Shown: positions 10,991 to 22,965, counted from the stretch's first letter. The stretch: DNA of 64,000 bases from Branchinecta lynchi (GCA_023053575.1 JAKZAP010000022.1:11016518-11080517); one strand, 5' to 3'. Numbers and translations: made by a program. The notes: generated by a model from the sequence alone, not told the origin.

Positions 10991-12240
10991 GAAGTAGGGA
11001 CTAAATTGACTTTGCAGTCAGTTGAACTTTATCCTTTTCAATCGTAGACATCGTGAATTATGGAAACTTGGAACATTATCATATATAACCTAGTTAGTAT
11101 TATAGAGCTATCGATAGCTTTTTAGTTCAAAACACCATAGATGTCACTCTACTAATTATTGCCAAACATGTTCTTGTTTCATATTATCCTTTGTATCCGT
11201 TGCGTTAACACAGTGAAAGACCATCACCATAGACCATTCTAGCATCTTATGAAAATGACAATCCTTTAGCAACCGATTCTTGAACAACGACATGAACCAA
11301 AACTTTTCTTAGCATAAAAACACCGGAAACAAAATAGGTACACTAAGAAAAGTCGGAAGCCCCTCATCGCCGAAGATGATTATTAGTTACAAGTCCCTGA
11401 CTTGTCTCACAGTTGGATTCCGCCTATTCTTTATTTGAGTGTGTACCCTACCACTAAAGTTATCAACCCCTCAAAGACTTAATTCTAAGTTACAGTGATA
11501 GACCATGGAGACTAATTTTCTTACCCTCAGATTTATAGAGATCAAATAAAATGTGCACCAATTTGCATTAGTTTCTAGCCCCTTCGAGCAACCGATTCTT
11601 ACTTACAAGTCCATCTCTCCGTTATAAACATGGTACCAAATTGTTCTCACGATCAAATACACAAGCAAGAATTAATAGGGTTAATAGATACACCAATTAC
11701 AAACGTTGCTAACCCCTCATCGCCAAACCTGATTATGGTCTAACAGCCGATTGTTGCTTACAAGTACCCTACATGTCTCATGATTTTTTGGTTTCAGTGT
11801 GTACCTCACTACGGAAGTTGTCAACCCCTCCAAACTTTTGAACTGTTGTATCTCATTAAGCAATTTTTTTACCAAAAATCTGATGATATATATTTGGATC
11901 AGCTCATGAAGGACTATCGAATGCCGTTGAATAAAAAATTCTATCTGTATTAGTTCAAAAGTTGACTTTTTTGCCGTAGGCCAACTTTCTAATATCACTA
12001 CTTAGAAAGGAGCAAAGGATAAGCTCTAATTTCTTTAGCAATGAGATAAATTTTAAAGTTGAAGAGGCCCATCTGGTATCATTTCTCTTCCTCATTCTCA
12101 AGCGTAAGAAACGGAATAATAAATTCAGCTGAAATCACGAACAGAAATGGGTAGAAACAATAGATGGCAGCACTTTCGGACCCGTGGGAAAATGACACTT
12201 TTTTTTATTCTGTAAATTGTTCTATATATCACTCAAAGAA
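10991..12240. other. Unassigned AT-rich intron with degenerate repeats
   Basis: No gene recognised. Loosely repeated landmarks (GCAACCGATTCTT, TTACAAGTCC, GTGTGTACC, TCAACCCCTC) occur in the same order around 11269-11490 and 11588-11850, suggesting an old ~330-bp tandem duplication. Confidence 0.4.
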
Positions 12241-13420
12241 GATATATTGGCCGTGGGGCCAGGGAACTGCCGCACATATTTCGCACTTATAGATTTTAGT
12301 CCATCTTCAGTTTAAAACTGGTGCCTGTCTGCTTGCCTGCTAGAACGGAGCTTTTCACTTGAAAGCAGAAACATGGTTTGATGGAACGAAAGCTTGGCTG
12401 TATAACTTCAGATAGTCCTCTCTGATATAGGCTATGCAAGAACAAGTGTCTCAGATGTTCATTGTCAAATCCGGACGGGATCCGATAGTGGGGGTGGGGG
12501 AGCTGGAGGGAGACACCGGAAATCTCGTGAAACTCCTCCACATAAGCTAGGATGATGAAACTTGGCAGACATATTAGGGACCCGACCAAATTAACTTAGA
12601 AATAATCGTTTCCCCGATTCGACCATTGTGGGGGGGGGAGGATTGGAGAGTTGGGGAATCCGGAAACTGGTAACATGCATAACTTTGGAATGGGTAATCG
12701 GACAACAAACAAATGTCTTAGATCTTCAGTTTCAAATCCGGACCAGATCTGATAAGTGTGGGGGGGGGGGACTCTGGAAGTCTCATGATACGCTTCCATA
12801 TCAGTTTCATATCTTCGTCCTATCTAAAATACAACCTTCCTCCTATGGATAGTGTTTCTTGTGGTACCTTCTTTTACATTTGGGTCAATTTACCGATTGG
12901 ATTGCTGTTTAGTTCTGGCTAGTCAACTGTCGAGTTTTGGTGGGTCTGACCGATGGACGAACTGACGCGTTTAGTTGTAGAACGGTTGAATGGTAGAATA
13001 ACTGATGGACGAGCTAACGTCTGACAGCTGTTGACTAGGTTAACTGTAGTCGTCAGTTTGATATGGTCCTCCCATCTACAAAAAAGCCCCTACCTCACTA
13101 GGTCATTTTTCGTAATGTGACCTGCATTTAAATTTCAACCAAGTTCTCGATTGGATTAACTGTCGGATTTACTTTTTTTAGGTCAACTATCGAGTTTTAG
13201 TGGACCAACTAACCGGTGAAAGTGGCGGGTTTAGTTGGAAAATGGTTGGGTGATGGATAGAGGGTGGATTAGCTCAGGGTGTTAGGAGTGTCGGGTTTGC
13301 AAACGGACGAGTTGGTTAGCTGTCGGGTTTTGGAGATCAACCGACGGGAAGGCGAACGGACGGATTTTGCGGTTCAACTATCGGGGGCAGGATCTGTCGT
13401 GGTAGACTTGTTAATATCGT
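12241..13420. repeat. C/G-run degenerate repeat block
   Basis: Contains repeated landmarks of the C-rich family (GATCTTCAGTTTCAAATCCGG, GATAAGTGTGGGGGG, CCACATAAGCTAGGATGATG) followed by the ACTGACGGG-type direct repeats also seen at 9153-9401. G runs at 12630, 12763 and elsewhere mark unit boundaries. No ORF with recognisable features. Confidence 0.5.
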
Positions 13421-13598
13421 CTTACAGGTTAATTTTTTGCTATTTATTTCGCTGTTCATTAAATCGTCTTTGTTGATAATTTGTGTATTTAGTGTTAGTT
13501 TTTCTTTTCTCTATTTATTGTGTTTGTTACTCCATCTCTATTTCGCACTCTCTTGTTGAGATGGGTCATAAATAAATTGATAGATTGATTTTTTTCAG
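13421..13598 (+). mobile_element. Retroelement 3' tail abutting exon B acceptor
   Basis: A T-rich stretch ending ATAAATAAATTGATAGATTGAT, like the LINE tails elsewhere, runs directly into the TTTTTTTCAG acceptor of exon B. The polypyrimidine tract of the exon may therefore lie partly in transposon-derived sequence. Confidence 0.4.
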
Positions 13599-13795
13599 AG
13601 CAGAACATCCTGTACGATTTCAAAGACTGTAAGGGCGTGGAGGCTCCAAGTTCCATAGCCGCCAAGTCGTTGATGTTAGTGGTGCCGACGCCACCTGGCA
13701 AGAACTTCGAAAGCTTTACTGAACAGGTGCAGGAATTTAATAAGAGGGAGCCATTTCGATTCCCGGCGCCACCTGTCTTTCTTACTTATAAAAGG
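13599..13795 (+). CDS. Receptor guanylate cyclase, exon B (ligand-binding domain)
   Basis: Second visible exon of the same gene. A pyrimidine-rich acceptor ends with AG at 13597-13598 and the donor GTAAG starts at 13796. Entry phase matches the exit of exon A (one base carried over), and the exon ends in phase 0. The peptide includes AAKSLMLVVPTPPGKNFESF followed by a TEQVQEFNKREPF segment, the pattern of this domain family (hydrophobic strand, Pro-rich turn, then an F-x-V-x-E-x-x-PF-F helix). The codons look like ordinary host coding sequence, unlike the surrounding AT-rich repeats. The intron before it is about 13.4 kb and consists of repeats. Confidence 0.8.
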
Positions 13796-13861
13796 GTAAG
13801 TCGATATTTTCTACATAAGGAGAGAGTTGTGCAACCTCTATGCCGTATTATTGTTCTATTA

Positions 13862-14414
13862 ACTGTAAAAAGTTTCTCCTAGTAAGGATTAAAGTTAACT
13901 GCAGTATTTGCTACTCGGATTAATCTTATCTCTACTGAGATAAGATTAATCCGATAAATATATAAGATTATCTTTTTAGAGACAAGATTAATCCCAGTAG
14001 CAAATACTGCAAGATTTTTTGTACAGTGTTGACAGTCATATGTGCTGAGGATGAGCGCGTGGTGTAGGCGAAGATGCACTGTAAAAAGTTTCTCCGATAA
14101 AGGATTAAAATTAACTGCAGTATTTGCTACTCGGATTAATCTTATCTCTACTGAGACAAGATTAATCCCAGTAGCAAATACTGCAAGATTTGTTTGTACA
14201 GTGTTGACAGTCATATGTGCTGAGGATGAGCGCGTGGTGTAGGCGAAGATGCACTGTAAAAAGTTTCTCCGAGAAAGGATTAAAATTAACTGCAGTATTT
14301 GCTACTGGGATTAATCTTATCTCTACTGAGATAAGATTAATCATAATTAGAGGTAGGATTAAGAGGTAAAGATTAATCCCAGTAGCAAGTACTGCAAGAT
14401 TTCTTTTTACAGTG
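13862..14414. mobile_element. Three tandem copies of CACTGTAAAAAG MITE
   Basis: Unit starts are at about 13862, 14077 and 14252. Each begins (C)ACTGTAAAAAGTTTCTCC and contains complementary GGATTAATCTTATCTCTACT / GAGACAAGATTAATCC arms and AGTAGCAAATACTGCA. The third ends TTTTTACAGTG. The linker AGTCATATGTGCTGAGGATG is repeated too, so the whole element plus flank was duplicated in tandem. A single copy is at 63110-63270. Confidence 0.75.
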
Positions 14415-14418
14415 TATG

Positions 14419-14946
14419 TTTCCTGGAGTGTGGGCCGAAGACATTCTAATACATTAGGTTCCCACTAGCCCCAGGACCAGTCGGGAACCGGAAATACGGG
14501 ACAACTGGATACTAGTTCAGACCCAGTCAATCCGTAAGTCCTAATCAAGCTGGTTCACACATCTTAGGGAAGCTGGAATTAACATATTCAGTCAAGACAT
14601 CTTTCCTGGAGTGTGGGCTGGAGACATTCTGATACCATAGGACCAGTCAGGGAACCGGAAATATTGGGTACTAGTTCAGACCCAGTCAGTCCAGAAGTCC
14701 CTAATCAAGCTGGTTCACACATCTTAGAGAAGCTGGAATTAACATATCCAGTCAAGATATGTTTCCAAGAGTGTGGGCTGAAGACATCCGGATAAATTAG
14801 GTTCCCACTAGCCCCAGGACCAGCCAGGGAACCGAAATAAGGGACAAGGGAATACTAGTTCAGACCCAGTCAATCCATTAGTTCCTAACCAAGCTGGTTC
14901 ACACATCGTAGGGAAACTGGAATGAACATATCCAGTCAAGCCCGGG
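14419..14946 (+). repeat. Three ~160-183-bp tandem repeats
   Basis: Starts at about 14419, 14602 and 14761, each with TTTCC(T/A)(G/A)GAGTGTGGGC, CAGGACCAG, ACTAGTTCAGACCCAGTCA and AAGCTGGTTCACACATC. It is followed by a poly-A stretch at about 14970-14992. No coding potential recognised. Confidence 0.75.
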
Positions 14947-15194
14947 ACCTACTAGCCGAGATGAACCAAAAAAAAAAAAAAAAAAAAAAAAATTAAAACG
15001 GCGGGTTATAAATAAATAAATTAATTAATTAATTGCGTATGTCAGTTGTGCGTAAAGGCGGAGCAATTAAATAAGAAAAGAAAAGAGAACGAAAACAAGA
15101 ATTGAAGAAAAAGAACAGAAATAGCAACAACAGAAGCGCAAGTCTAAAATTCACTATTGAAATATTTCACGATAAAGAAAGTGAGCTGAGTTGA

Positions 15195-15505
15195 GGTTGT
15201 GCTTAAAGTTTAACCGAAGAGGGCTGGCATAGGACAGTCTAGTTACCCATCACTTATTTACTTGGATTGGTTTGAAGACTCGCTGAAGAAGCTTTACGTT
15301 GTTGTTCCTCTATTCACGAACAGTCGATTTTCAAATAGTGGAACTTCCGAGTGATTCGTGTTACCTCTATGCGCTTGTATTCTTGTCGTATGCCTTACGA
15401 GAAAGATTTATGATTTTTTTTGTTCCGGCACTAAGAATCTTCATCAATCTGAGCACTGCCCACTTAAAAGCCGCATTTGTGTTGAGAATAAAATTTCCCA
15501 CGTCA
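15195..15505 (+). mobile_element. TTAAAGTTTAACCGAA element, ~310-bp copy
   Basis: Starts TTAAAGTTTAACCGAAGAGG and contains GGACAGTCTAGTTACCCATC, a GTACCTCTATGCGCTTGTA-like segment and GCCGCATTTGTGTT. The same order occurs at 16926-17225 and, inverted, at 20700-20930. Boundaries are approximate. Confidence 0.6.
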
Positions 15506-15649
15506 TATGAGTATTATTAGCCTGCTTAAAGATGGAGTACACTTTGCAGACCAAAATTTCTAAATTTAATTCAAGATCAGGTTTACTTGTCACTGGGAAT
15601 ATTTATCCAAGTCCCGTGACACGGGGATGTAAACTGCTAAGACGAATAT

Positions 15650-15923
15650 AGGGCGATTCTGGCCTTCTGGAAAGCTCAGCGAGCTTATGCGCCGGCTGTT
15701 CTTGCGACTTCGGCTAAAAGCCGCTTCGCTTTCCAGAGCTGTTCTCGCGCTCCGCTAGTGTCCGCCAGCACGTGGAAAGCGAATCCACTTCGCGAGTGGA
15801 AAGTGGTTTGGCAAGTCAGCGAGAAGTTGTAAAGGCGCAACGACTTTTTGCTTGTTCTTGCGCTCGGCGGATTCTCGCTTTGCTTTTCGGAAAGCGAATC
15901 CAAGGTATCGCCAGAATCGCCCT
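15650..15923. mobile_element. 274-bp GC-rich MITE with 14-bp TIR
   Basis: Termini AGGGCGATTCTGGC at 15650-15663 and GCCAGAATCGCCCT at 15910-15923 are exact inverted repeats. The interior is GC-rich with several GCGAATCC/GGAAAGCGAA motifs that can pair. No TSD could be fixed with confidence. It differs in composition from all surrounding sequence. Confidence 0.75.
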
Positions 15924-15998
15924 CATGTCTTCGGCGGGATTGATGTTTCGCAACCCGCCTCTATCTGACTATTGTGGTGGTTTGCGAACTATGCTCAC

Positions 15999-16075
15999 AA
16001 GCCCCTCTGTAGCTAAGTGGTATTGCAGTGGCCGTGTAAGCCGACGGTGGTGGGTTCAAATCCCACCTGAGGAGC
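15999..16075 (+). tRNA. tRNA-like module (decayed tRNA or SINE head)
   Basis: Begins GCCCCTCTGTAGC and ends CACCTGAGGAGCA. An A-box-like TAGCTAAGTGG and an exact B-box GGTTCAAATCC are in the right order. The T arm GTGGG-TTCAAAT-CCCAC is perfect and the acceptor stem pairs with one mismatch. The anticodon arm is weak (loop with TGT, position 33 not T). More likely a tRNA-derived SINE head or pseudogene than a functional tRNA. Confidence 0.5.
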
Positions 16076-16184
16076 ACTATAGTCTTTCGGTTTCCCCCTC
16101 ATAATCTGAGTATTTGAATTGAAAATACAGCTAAAGTTGAGAGTAATCATGAAGGAGAACAGTATTACCGTATTACAGTATTAC

Positions 16185-16405
16185 CATGCGTCGGTCCGAG
16201 AGGAATACTGGCAATAAGTTTTCCCCATATCCCGCTAATTCTTCTACCCAATTTTTACGTAGTTTCATTCCATCATTTATTTCTGGTAATTTCTTCTAAG
16301 TGTATTAGTTAATTTGTTTCTTGCGTGTCTGTGTATTTTGTAAATTTGTATTCCTTTTCTAGCTTTTAGCTATTCGGATTAAACTTGATTGATTGATTGA
16401 TTGTA
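16185..16405 (+). mobile_element. LINE 3' end with (GATT)n tail
   Basis: Nearly the same 3' sequence as 6710-6930: GGCAATAAGTTTTCCCC through TTAAACTTGATTGATTGATT. 5'-truncated. Confidence 0.7.
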
Positions 16406-16426
16406 TTAAACAAGGACTAAACATGG

Positions 16427-16513
16427 AAAGTCAGCTACGTTGTTCGACAGCGATATTATACCAGATATATAAAAAGAACTGAAATATCGCTGTCGAACAT
16501 TGTAGCTGACTTT
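16427..16513. repeat. Small foldback (GTCAGCTACGTTGTTCGACAG)
   Basis: Arms 16427-16459 and 16480-16513 are complements around TCAGCTACGTTGTTCGACAG with a ~20-bp loop. The AGCTACG and CGATATT ends resemble the larger foldback family. Confidence 0.65.
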
Positions 16514-16925
16514 AATTTTTAGCATTGTTAAGTATATCTTTCCCAGTCAGCCTGGGCTCAAGAAGCAGTCATGCATGAAGGGAGAAAAGTATCTTAAGAT
16601 AGCCTATTGGGAAAATTGAAAATGATCATAGAGCAGGCAAATATTTTAATATACTATGAAAGGAAAACGATGTATCGCTGCACTTTAACTCCTCGGTGTA
16701 CCCTGTCAGAAATCAGAATGTCAGGAAATGACTTAACTCTTCACAATGGCATCATGATGATCGCCATTTTTATAGTTGGCACCACCTCGCTCTAGTCCAA
16801 CCTTGTACCTGACATGAGAAATTGTGGGTAGGTAGAAGCTGGATAAAAATACTTTAAACATAATGTGTATTTATAATGATGACAACAATTTATTAGAAAC
16901 TATAAGACTAAGAGTAGTTGATACT
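16514..16925. other. Unassigned intronic stretch
   Basis: Contains GTCAGCCTGGGCTCAAG (about 16546), a terminal motif of the foldback family. Otherwise no gene or repeat is recognised. Confidence 0.4.
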
Positions 16926-17225
16926 GAATATTTAAAGTTTAGCCGAAAAGGGTCGAAATAGGACAGTCTAGTTACCTATTACTTATTCACTGAAAGATTC
17001 TTAAAGACCCGATGAAAATGCGTTACATCGTTGCTCTGCTATTGACGAGTTATCAATTTTCGAACAGTGGAATTTCCCTGTCGGATTTGTGGTACCTCTA
17101 TGCGCTTGTAGCTGTGTTGTATGCTTGACGAAAAAGATTTACGAAAAACCGTCCGCAAGCTGATCACTGGCAACTGAAATGCCGCATTTGTATTCCGATT
17201 CAAATTTTCCGCGTCATAGTAGAAT
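16926..17225 (+). mobile_element. TTAAAGTTTAGCCGAA element, ~300-bp copy
   Basis: Same landmarks and order as 15195-15505: AAAGTTTAGCCGAAAAGGG, GGACAGTCTAGTTACC, GTACCTCTATGCGCTTGTA and GCCGCATTTGTATT. No coding content. Confidence 0.6.
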
Positions 17226-18585
17226 TTTGCGTTGTGAAGACGGCCGTAGATATTCTGAAAGTCATACTGGAGAAAGTCAAATCCCTGATCATAGTCATAT
17301 AGTGCAGTGTGTTTAGTTAAAAGAGTCAATTGAAAGATCTTCCACACCTCGTTATTCAGGAATAGCGGTGACATGGACTAGCGTATTTTCGTCGGGTTTT
17401 CGCGCCTATTCAAGTTTCAAAGTGATTCTTAGCTAGATTTTAAGATTTCAGTCCTGTTCGGTGAACCTTTAAACTGCATTTTGTGCTGCTTGTTATTTTG
17501 TTTATCATTTCGTCCCAGACCTTACGCGGTAGGTCAAGCTTCTGTCTGAAGCACGTGTCCATTTAGGATGGGGGCAGTCCCGGTCCATATCGTTCTCCTA
17601 TTACACGTTGTATTGATAATAAAAGGGAGTTGCATCACTTTCGCCGAGTGTTATTTTCCGGTTTTTATCTATCATGGTGCCAGACGGCTAAAACCTCAAA
17701 CTGATAAACTTTTTTTTAGTGACTTTAGTTTGCACGTTTTATGGGACTATTTCCGATATGAACGTTACCGTAGGCCTGTAGCCTATATACGACGAGTCAT
17801 AGGTCTCTATTGCGTAAGATTTGTATGTTATCTTACGGCCGTTTCCAGTATAGAATAAGACTTGATATAAGACGATCCCGAAGATTCGAGAAAATAACAC
17901 TGGAACTTTTCTTAAGACACAAAATTATCAAAAAATTAAGATTTTTAGCAATTTTTCGTTGTAGTTCCTGATAAAGTAGGTTACAAACGACTTGAGATGG
18001 AGCTCGGATGACTGAACTAGAAGGTGGCCTGGGTAGAGCCTTAACTGTAAATACGAGTATTACCGTAGGTTCCAACGATCATAAATTTTTATTTTCTACG
18101 ATTTTCACGTTCTCTCACGGCTTTTTTGAATATGGACATAAGTAGGTATAGGTTAGGCGACAGATCATGTGCTGGTATGCCTTGAACAGACGATCAGGAT
18201 TGGGTGTTCGTGGACTGGAATTGGCACTATTACTTGGTTTGGTATGAGCATTACCATAGGTCTAGGGCCAGTAACCAACCCCTGGAGAATTCTTGCACTT
18301 TGGCATCAGCGGATCCTATGATTTCGAAAAATACAATATATAATGGATTTCTTTTGAAAGCTTGTTTTATACTCAGCAACATGAACTATTCAACAATATA
18401 TTGCAAGCTAAGGCACTGTTGCTTTGCCCACGGTAGAAAATCTGTACCAACACCCATAATAAATGTTATGACCACCTGTGCAACCAGTAAATCCACACAG
18501 TACCGGCTCTTGCCTTAAGTTGCCCTTCGGCAAACTGTCTACCCCTTCTGATAATCTAAAACCGATATTAACTGTGTTAATATGT
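17226..18585. other. Unassigned intronic stretch
   Basis: About 1.36 kb of unique-looking sequence. ORFs of up to 104 aa (for example 18204-18518) show no recognisable motif or splice-consistent exon. Nothing assigned. Confidence 0.4.
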
Positions 18586-18627
18586 GACCTTGTTTGGGAT
18601 CCCCCCGAAAGCTTCGATCTTGTCAGT

Positions 18628-19112
18628 TAAAGTTTAACCGAAAAGGGCTAGGATACGACAGTCTAGTTACCCATCACTTGTTCGCTTAAATAATCTTGAA
18701 AACCCGATGAAAAAGCGTTAGTTTGTTTTTCTGATATTTCCAAATAATCGATTATCCCATTGTGCTTGCCGCTCTTCCCGTTTTTGTGATATCTCTATGG
18801 TGCCTGGAACATTTGGCAACAACACCAGCAGCAAACGAGTAAATAAATTGTGTATCAAATAAACAAAGAAGTGTCTGCAGTCTGCAGTGCCAAAAACTAG
18901 TGCTAGCTAGTGAGGTGTCTTGTGTAGTGATAGTTTAGTGATTTTCGCGGGCGAATTGTGGACGGATTCACCATGGGAAAGCGTCCACATTCCCAACGTC
19001 CCTACTGAAGACTACTGTGGACAGAATGAAAATCCCCAATAGGTGTTGTAATAATTCAATGTATTTGAATCTAAGATGTATAAACAAGTTGCCTGTTCAG
19101 TTAAACTTTAAG
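18628..19112 (+). mobile_element. ~485-bp TIR element, copy 1
   Basis: Ends TTAAAGTTTAACCGAAAAGG and TTCAGTTAAACTTTAAG are inverted repeats. It is nearly identical to 20924-21405. The interior holds a short ORF with a good Kozak-like start (TTCACCATGGG at about 18970) that ends after 11 codons. Confidence 0.7.
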
Positions 19113-20923
19113 CCAGCGAAGTTTGAATGATAGACGGTTGTTGGCACTTTTATTGCGATGCTTTTGGCACACCTTTGATCAAACTGTATAAACCATATTA
19201 AGTACTAATATCATGTTCGTTTGAGAAGTTTTTCACCGCATACCTTTTACGGTTTGAAACAACAGACTCCCTAGGGAGTGGAGGTAGCTTAGACCACCCT
19301 CGTAGAAGCCTGATCAGTGAAGGTATTAATACGTATATTTATAAATTATATGAATTTATATATCAAATATTTGTTGGCGCTTTTATTGCTTTTATTTATA
19401 CAGACATCTTTCATAATCCTGTTTAAACCATATTAACTACTAATATTATTTTCGCTTGAGAATTTTTCCACCGCATACCTTTTACGGTTTGAAGACATAA
19501 TTCCTAGGGAGTGGTGGCAGCTTAGACCACCCTCATAGAAGCCTGAGCAGTGACGGTATTTAATACGTATATTTATAAATTATATACATTTATTTATCGT
19601 ATATTTACTATTAAATGTGCCCTTGTTTGGGATCCCTCCGAAAGCTTTGATCTTGTCAGTAAAGCCAGCAAAGTTTTGATGGTCTTATTTTACAGGTATC
19701 AATTCGACGACGCTTGTCTGCGCTTTTATTGCATTTATATTTATACAAACATCTTTGATCAACCTATTTAAACCGTATTAAGTACTAATATTATTTTCGT
19801 TTGAGATATTTTCCACCGCATACCTTTTACGGTTTGAAGCAACATAATCCCTAGGGATCATTTTCATTTGAGATTTTTTTCGAACGAAAAAATGGTTTTC
19901 GTTTGCAGCTTAGATCATCTTCAGAGAATCCTGGGCAGTGACGGCATTTATTATATACATGTATTTATTACAAAAATGGGCCCTTGTTTGGGGTCACAAA
20001 CCTTTGATCTTGTTAGTAAAGCCAACGAAATTTAAATGGTCTTAATTTACAGATTTCCTTTAAAGACGTTTGTTGGCTCTTTTTTGCGATACTTTTGGCT
20101 AGCACCATCGCGGCACAACCTGTGAAAACCATATTAGGTACTAACATTATTTTTCGTTTGATTTTTTTTGTCTCACAGCTTACCTTTAACGATTTGAAGC
20201 AACATAATCCCGAGAGAGTGGATGTAGCTAAGTTAGACCACCCTCATAGAAGCCTGGGCAGTGACGGTATTTATGACGTATATTTATAAATTATGTGAAT
20301 TTATTTATCACATATATATATTTATTTCAAATTGTGCCCTTGTTTGGGATCCCTCCGGAAGCTTTGATCTTGTCAGTAAAGCCAGCGAAGTTTGAGTGGT
20401 CTTAATTTACTGGTTTCCATTCGACGACGTTTTTTGGCGCTTTTATTGCGACAGTGTTGTCAAACACCTTTGATCAACCCGTGTAAACCATATTAAGTAC
20501 TCACATCATTTTCGTTTGAGATTTTTTATTCACAGCTTACCTTTAAAGTTTAACTGGAAAGCCAACTTATTTTTGTATCATTTGACTAAATACACTACAT
20601 TTTCTGGATTGTGTAAAGGGATTTTTTTTTCTATTCACTATTTGCTCGATGATGACGTTCAAGTCTTCACAACGCAAATTTCTACTATGACGCAGAAAAA
20701 TTTAATCTCAATACATACGCGGTGTTTCAGTTGCCAGTGATCAGCTTACGGAAGGTCGAGAAATTTATTTTTCGTAAATCATTTTCGTCGAGCATACAAC
20801 ACATATACAAGCGCATAGAGCGTATAAGTCAGACAAGGAAATTCCACTATTTGAAAATCGATTAATTCGTGAGTGGTGGAGTAACGAAGTAGCGCATTTT
20901 TGCCGGGTTTTCAAGCTTCTTTA

Positions 20924-21405
20924 AAGTTTAACCGAAAAGGGCTAGGATACGACAGTCTAGTTACCCATCACTTGTTCGCTTAAATAATCTTGAAAACCCG
21001 ATGAAAAAGCGTTAGTTTGTTTTTCTGATATTTCCAAATAATCGATTATCCCGTTGTGCTTGCCGCTCTTCCCGTTTTTGTGATATCTCTATGGTGCCTG
21101 GAACATTTGGCAACAACACCAGCAGCAAACGAATAAATAAATTGTGTATCAAATAAACAAAGAAGTGTCTGCAGTCTGCAGTGCCAAAAACTAGTGCTAG
21201 CGAGTGAGGTGTCTTGTGTAGTGATAGTTTAGTGATTGTCGCGGGCGAATTGTGGACGGATTCACCATGGGAAAGCGTCCACATTCCCAACGTCCCTACT
21301 GAAGACTACTGTGGACAGAAAGAAAATCCCCAATAGGTGTTGTAATAATTCAATGTATTTGAATCTAAGATGTAAAAATAAATTGCCTGTTCAGTTAAAC
21401 TTTAA
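20924..21405 (+). mobile_element. ~485-bp TIR element, copy 2
   Basis: Same element as 18628-19112 with only scattered differences by eye (for example GAGTAAATAAATTG versus GAATAAATAAATTG). The similarity implies recent transposition or recent duplication of part of the array. Confidence 0.7.
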
Positions 21406-21589
21406 GTGAATAAGTGATGGGTAACTAGATTGTCCTATCTAAGCCGTTTTCAGCAAAACTTTAACGGTTTGAATCAACAGAATCCCTAGAGAGTGGACGT
21501 AGCTTAGACCACCCTCATAGAAGCCTGGGCAGTGACGGTATTTATGACGTATATTTATAAATTATGTGAATTTATTGATCACATATATA

Positions 21590-21915
21590 TATAAATATTT
21601 CACGATAAAGAAAGTGCGCTGAGTTGAGCAATGACGGTATTCATTACGTATATTTATAAATTATGTGAATTTATTGATCACATATATATATAAATATTTC
21701 ACGATAAAGAAAGTGCGCTGAGTTGAGGTTGTGCTTAAAGTTGAGGTTGTGCTTAAAGCCTGAACAGTGAGCAATGACGGTATTCATTACGTATATTTAT
21801 AAATTATGTGAATTTATTGATCACATATATATATAAATATTTCACGATAAAGAAAGTGCGCTGAGTTGAGGTTGTGCTTAAAGTTGAGGTTGTGCTTAAA
21901 GCCTGAACAGTGAGC
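21590..21915 (+). repeat. Three tandem copies of TTCACGATAAAGAAAGTGCG unit
   Basis: TTATTGATCACATATATATA, AATATTTCACGATAAAGAAA and GTGCGCTGAGTTGAG occur three times at about 21580, 21665 and 21815. Two copies carry a doubled GGTTGTGCTTAAAGTTGA. This is a local amplification at the junction of two repeat families. Confidence 0.7.
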
Positions 21916-22429
21916 AATGAACGGTTTGAATCAACAGAATCCCTAGAGAGTGGACGTAGCTTAGACCACCCTCATAGAAGCCTGAACAGTGAGCAATGAC
22001 GGTATTCATTACGTATATTTATAAATTATGCCCATATTTATACATTATCCCTTATGCCCCTTATTTTAAATTGTGCCCTTGTTTGGGATCCCTCGAGAGC
22101 TTTGATCTTGTCAGTAAAGCCAGTGAAGTATAAGTGGTCTTAATTTACTGGTTTCCGTTCGACGACGTTTGTTGGCGCTTTTTATTGCGACACTGTTGTC
22201 AAACAACCTGTGTAAACCATATTAAGTACTAACACCATTTTCGTTTGAGTTTTTTTTTTCACAGCTTACCTTTTACGGTTTGAATTAACAGAATCCCTAG
22301 AGAGTAGACGTAGCTTAGACCACCCTCATAGAAGCTTGAGCAGTGACGGTATTTATTACATATAGCCCACGCCACGTAGGCTATCAGTGCTGTGCCCAAG
22401 GAAAACCAAAGGAAACCTTGAAACTTCAG

Positions 22430-22640
22430 AGAAACGTATATTCATACAATGGATAAAAACGGAAACGTCAGCTACAAATGCTTTGGCAGCGATAATTCGG
22501 CTCTTCTTGGCAACGATACTCGTCAAGGGTTCCAAGTCAGCGTGGGCTCAAGGAGTATTTATTCAGAGAACACACACACAGAAGGCCTCAAGATCAGAAA
22601 TCGGCAAAGTGTGTGCTGCTTGACTGGCAAACTCGGCTCG
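22430..22640. mobile_element. Half foldback element (diverged)
   Basis: Contains AACGTCAGCTACAAATGC, CGGCTCTTCTTGGCAACG, CTCGTCAAGG and AGTCAGCGTGGGCTCAAG, which are foldback-family arm motifs, without the second arm. Confidence 0.5.
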
Positions 22641-22934
22641 GCCGAAAAAGCGCTAATAAGTAGTAACTGCATAACGAACGTTGGACACTGTAAAAGGAAG
22701 AATAAGTACAAAAGGGAAAAATAGCTTTTAAATTTGTACACACGTTCTTGTTTAAAGAGTGTCTCAAAATACCCTATTTCTGCATAAAGATGACTTAAAG
22801 AGAGATTCAATTATTGCGTTATGTTGTTTTATAGAGAAAGGCAGCGACTTGAACATGTTGAGTGTTTTGTTTTTCTTTTTTGTTTATTTTTGTGCTTCTA
22901 GTTGTGTATATGGCCACTGGCTTTTAAATACACG

Positions 22935-22965
<31 letters not shown>

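Larger units (their letters stand above)
18586..22370 (+). repeat. ~360-bp tandem satellite-like array with insertions
   Basis: Unit landmarks: CCCTTGTTTGGGATCCC, AGCTTTGATCTTGTCAGTAAA, ATTCGACGACG, TAAACCATATTAAGTACT, ACCTTTTACGGTTTGAA, GACCACCCTCATAGAAGCCTG and GTATTTATAAATTATG. The first landmark occurs near 18590, 19618, 19980, 20338 and 22077. The array is interrupted by two near-identical ~485-bp elements (18628-19112, 20924-21405) and by a local amplification at 21590-21910. Non-coding. Confidence 0.75.
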
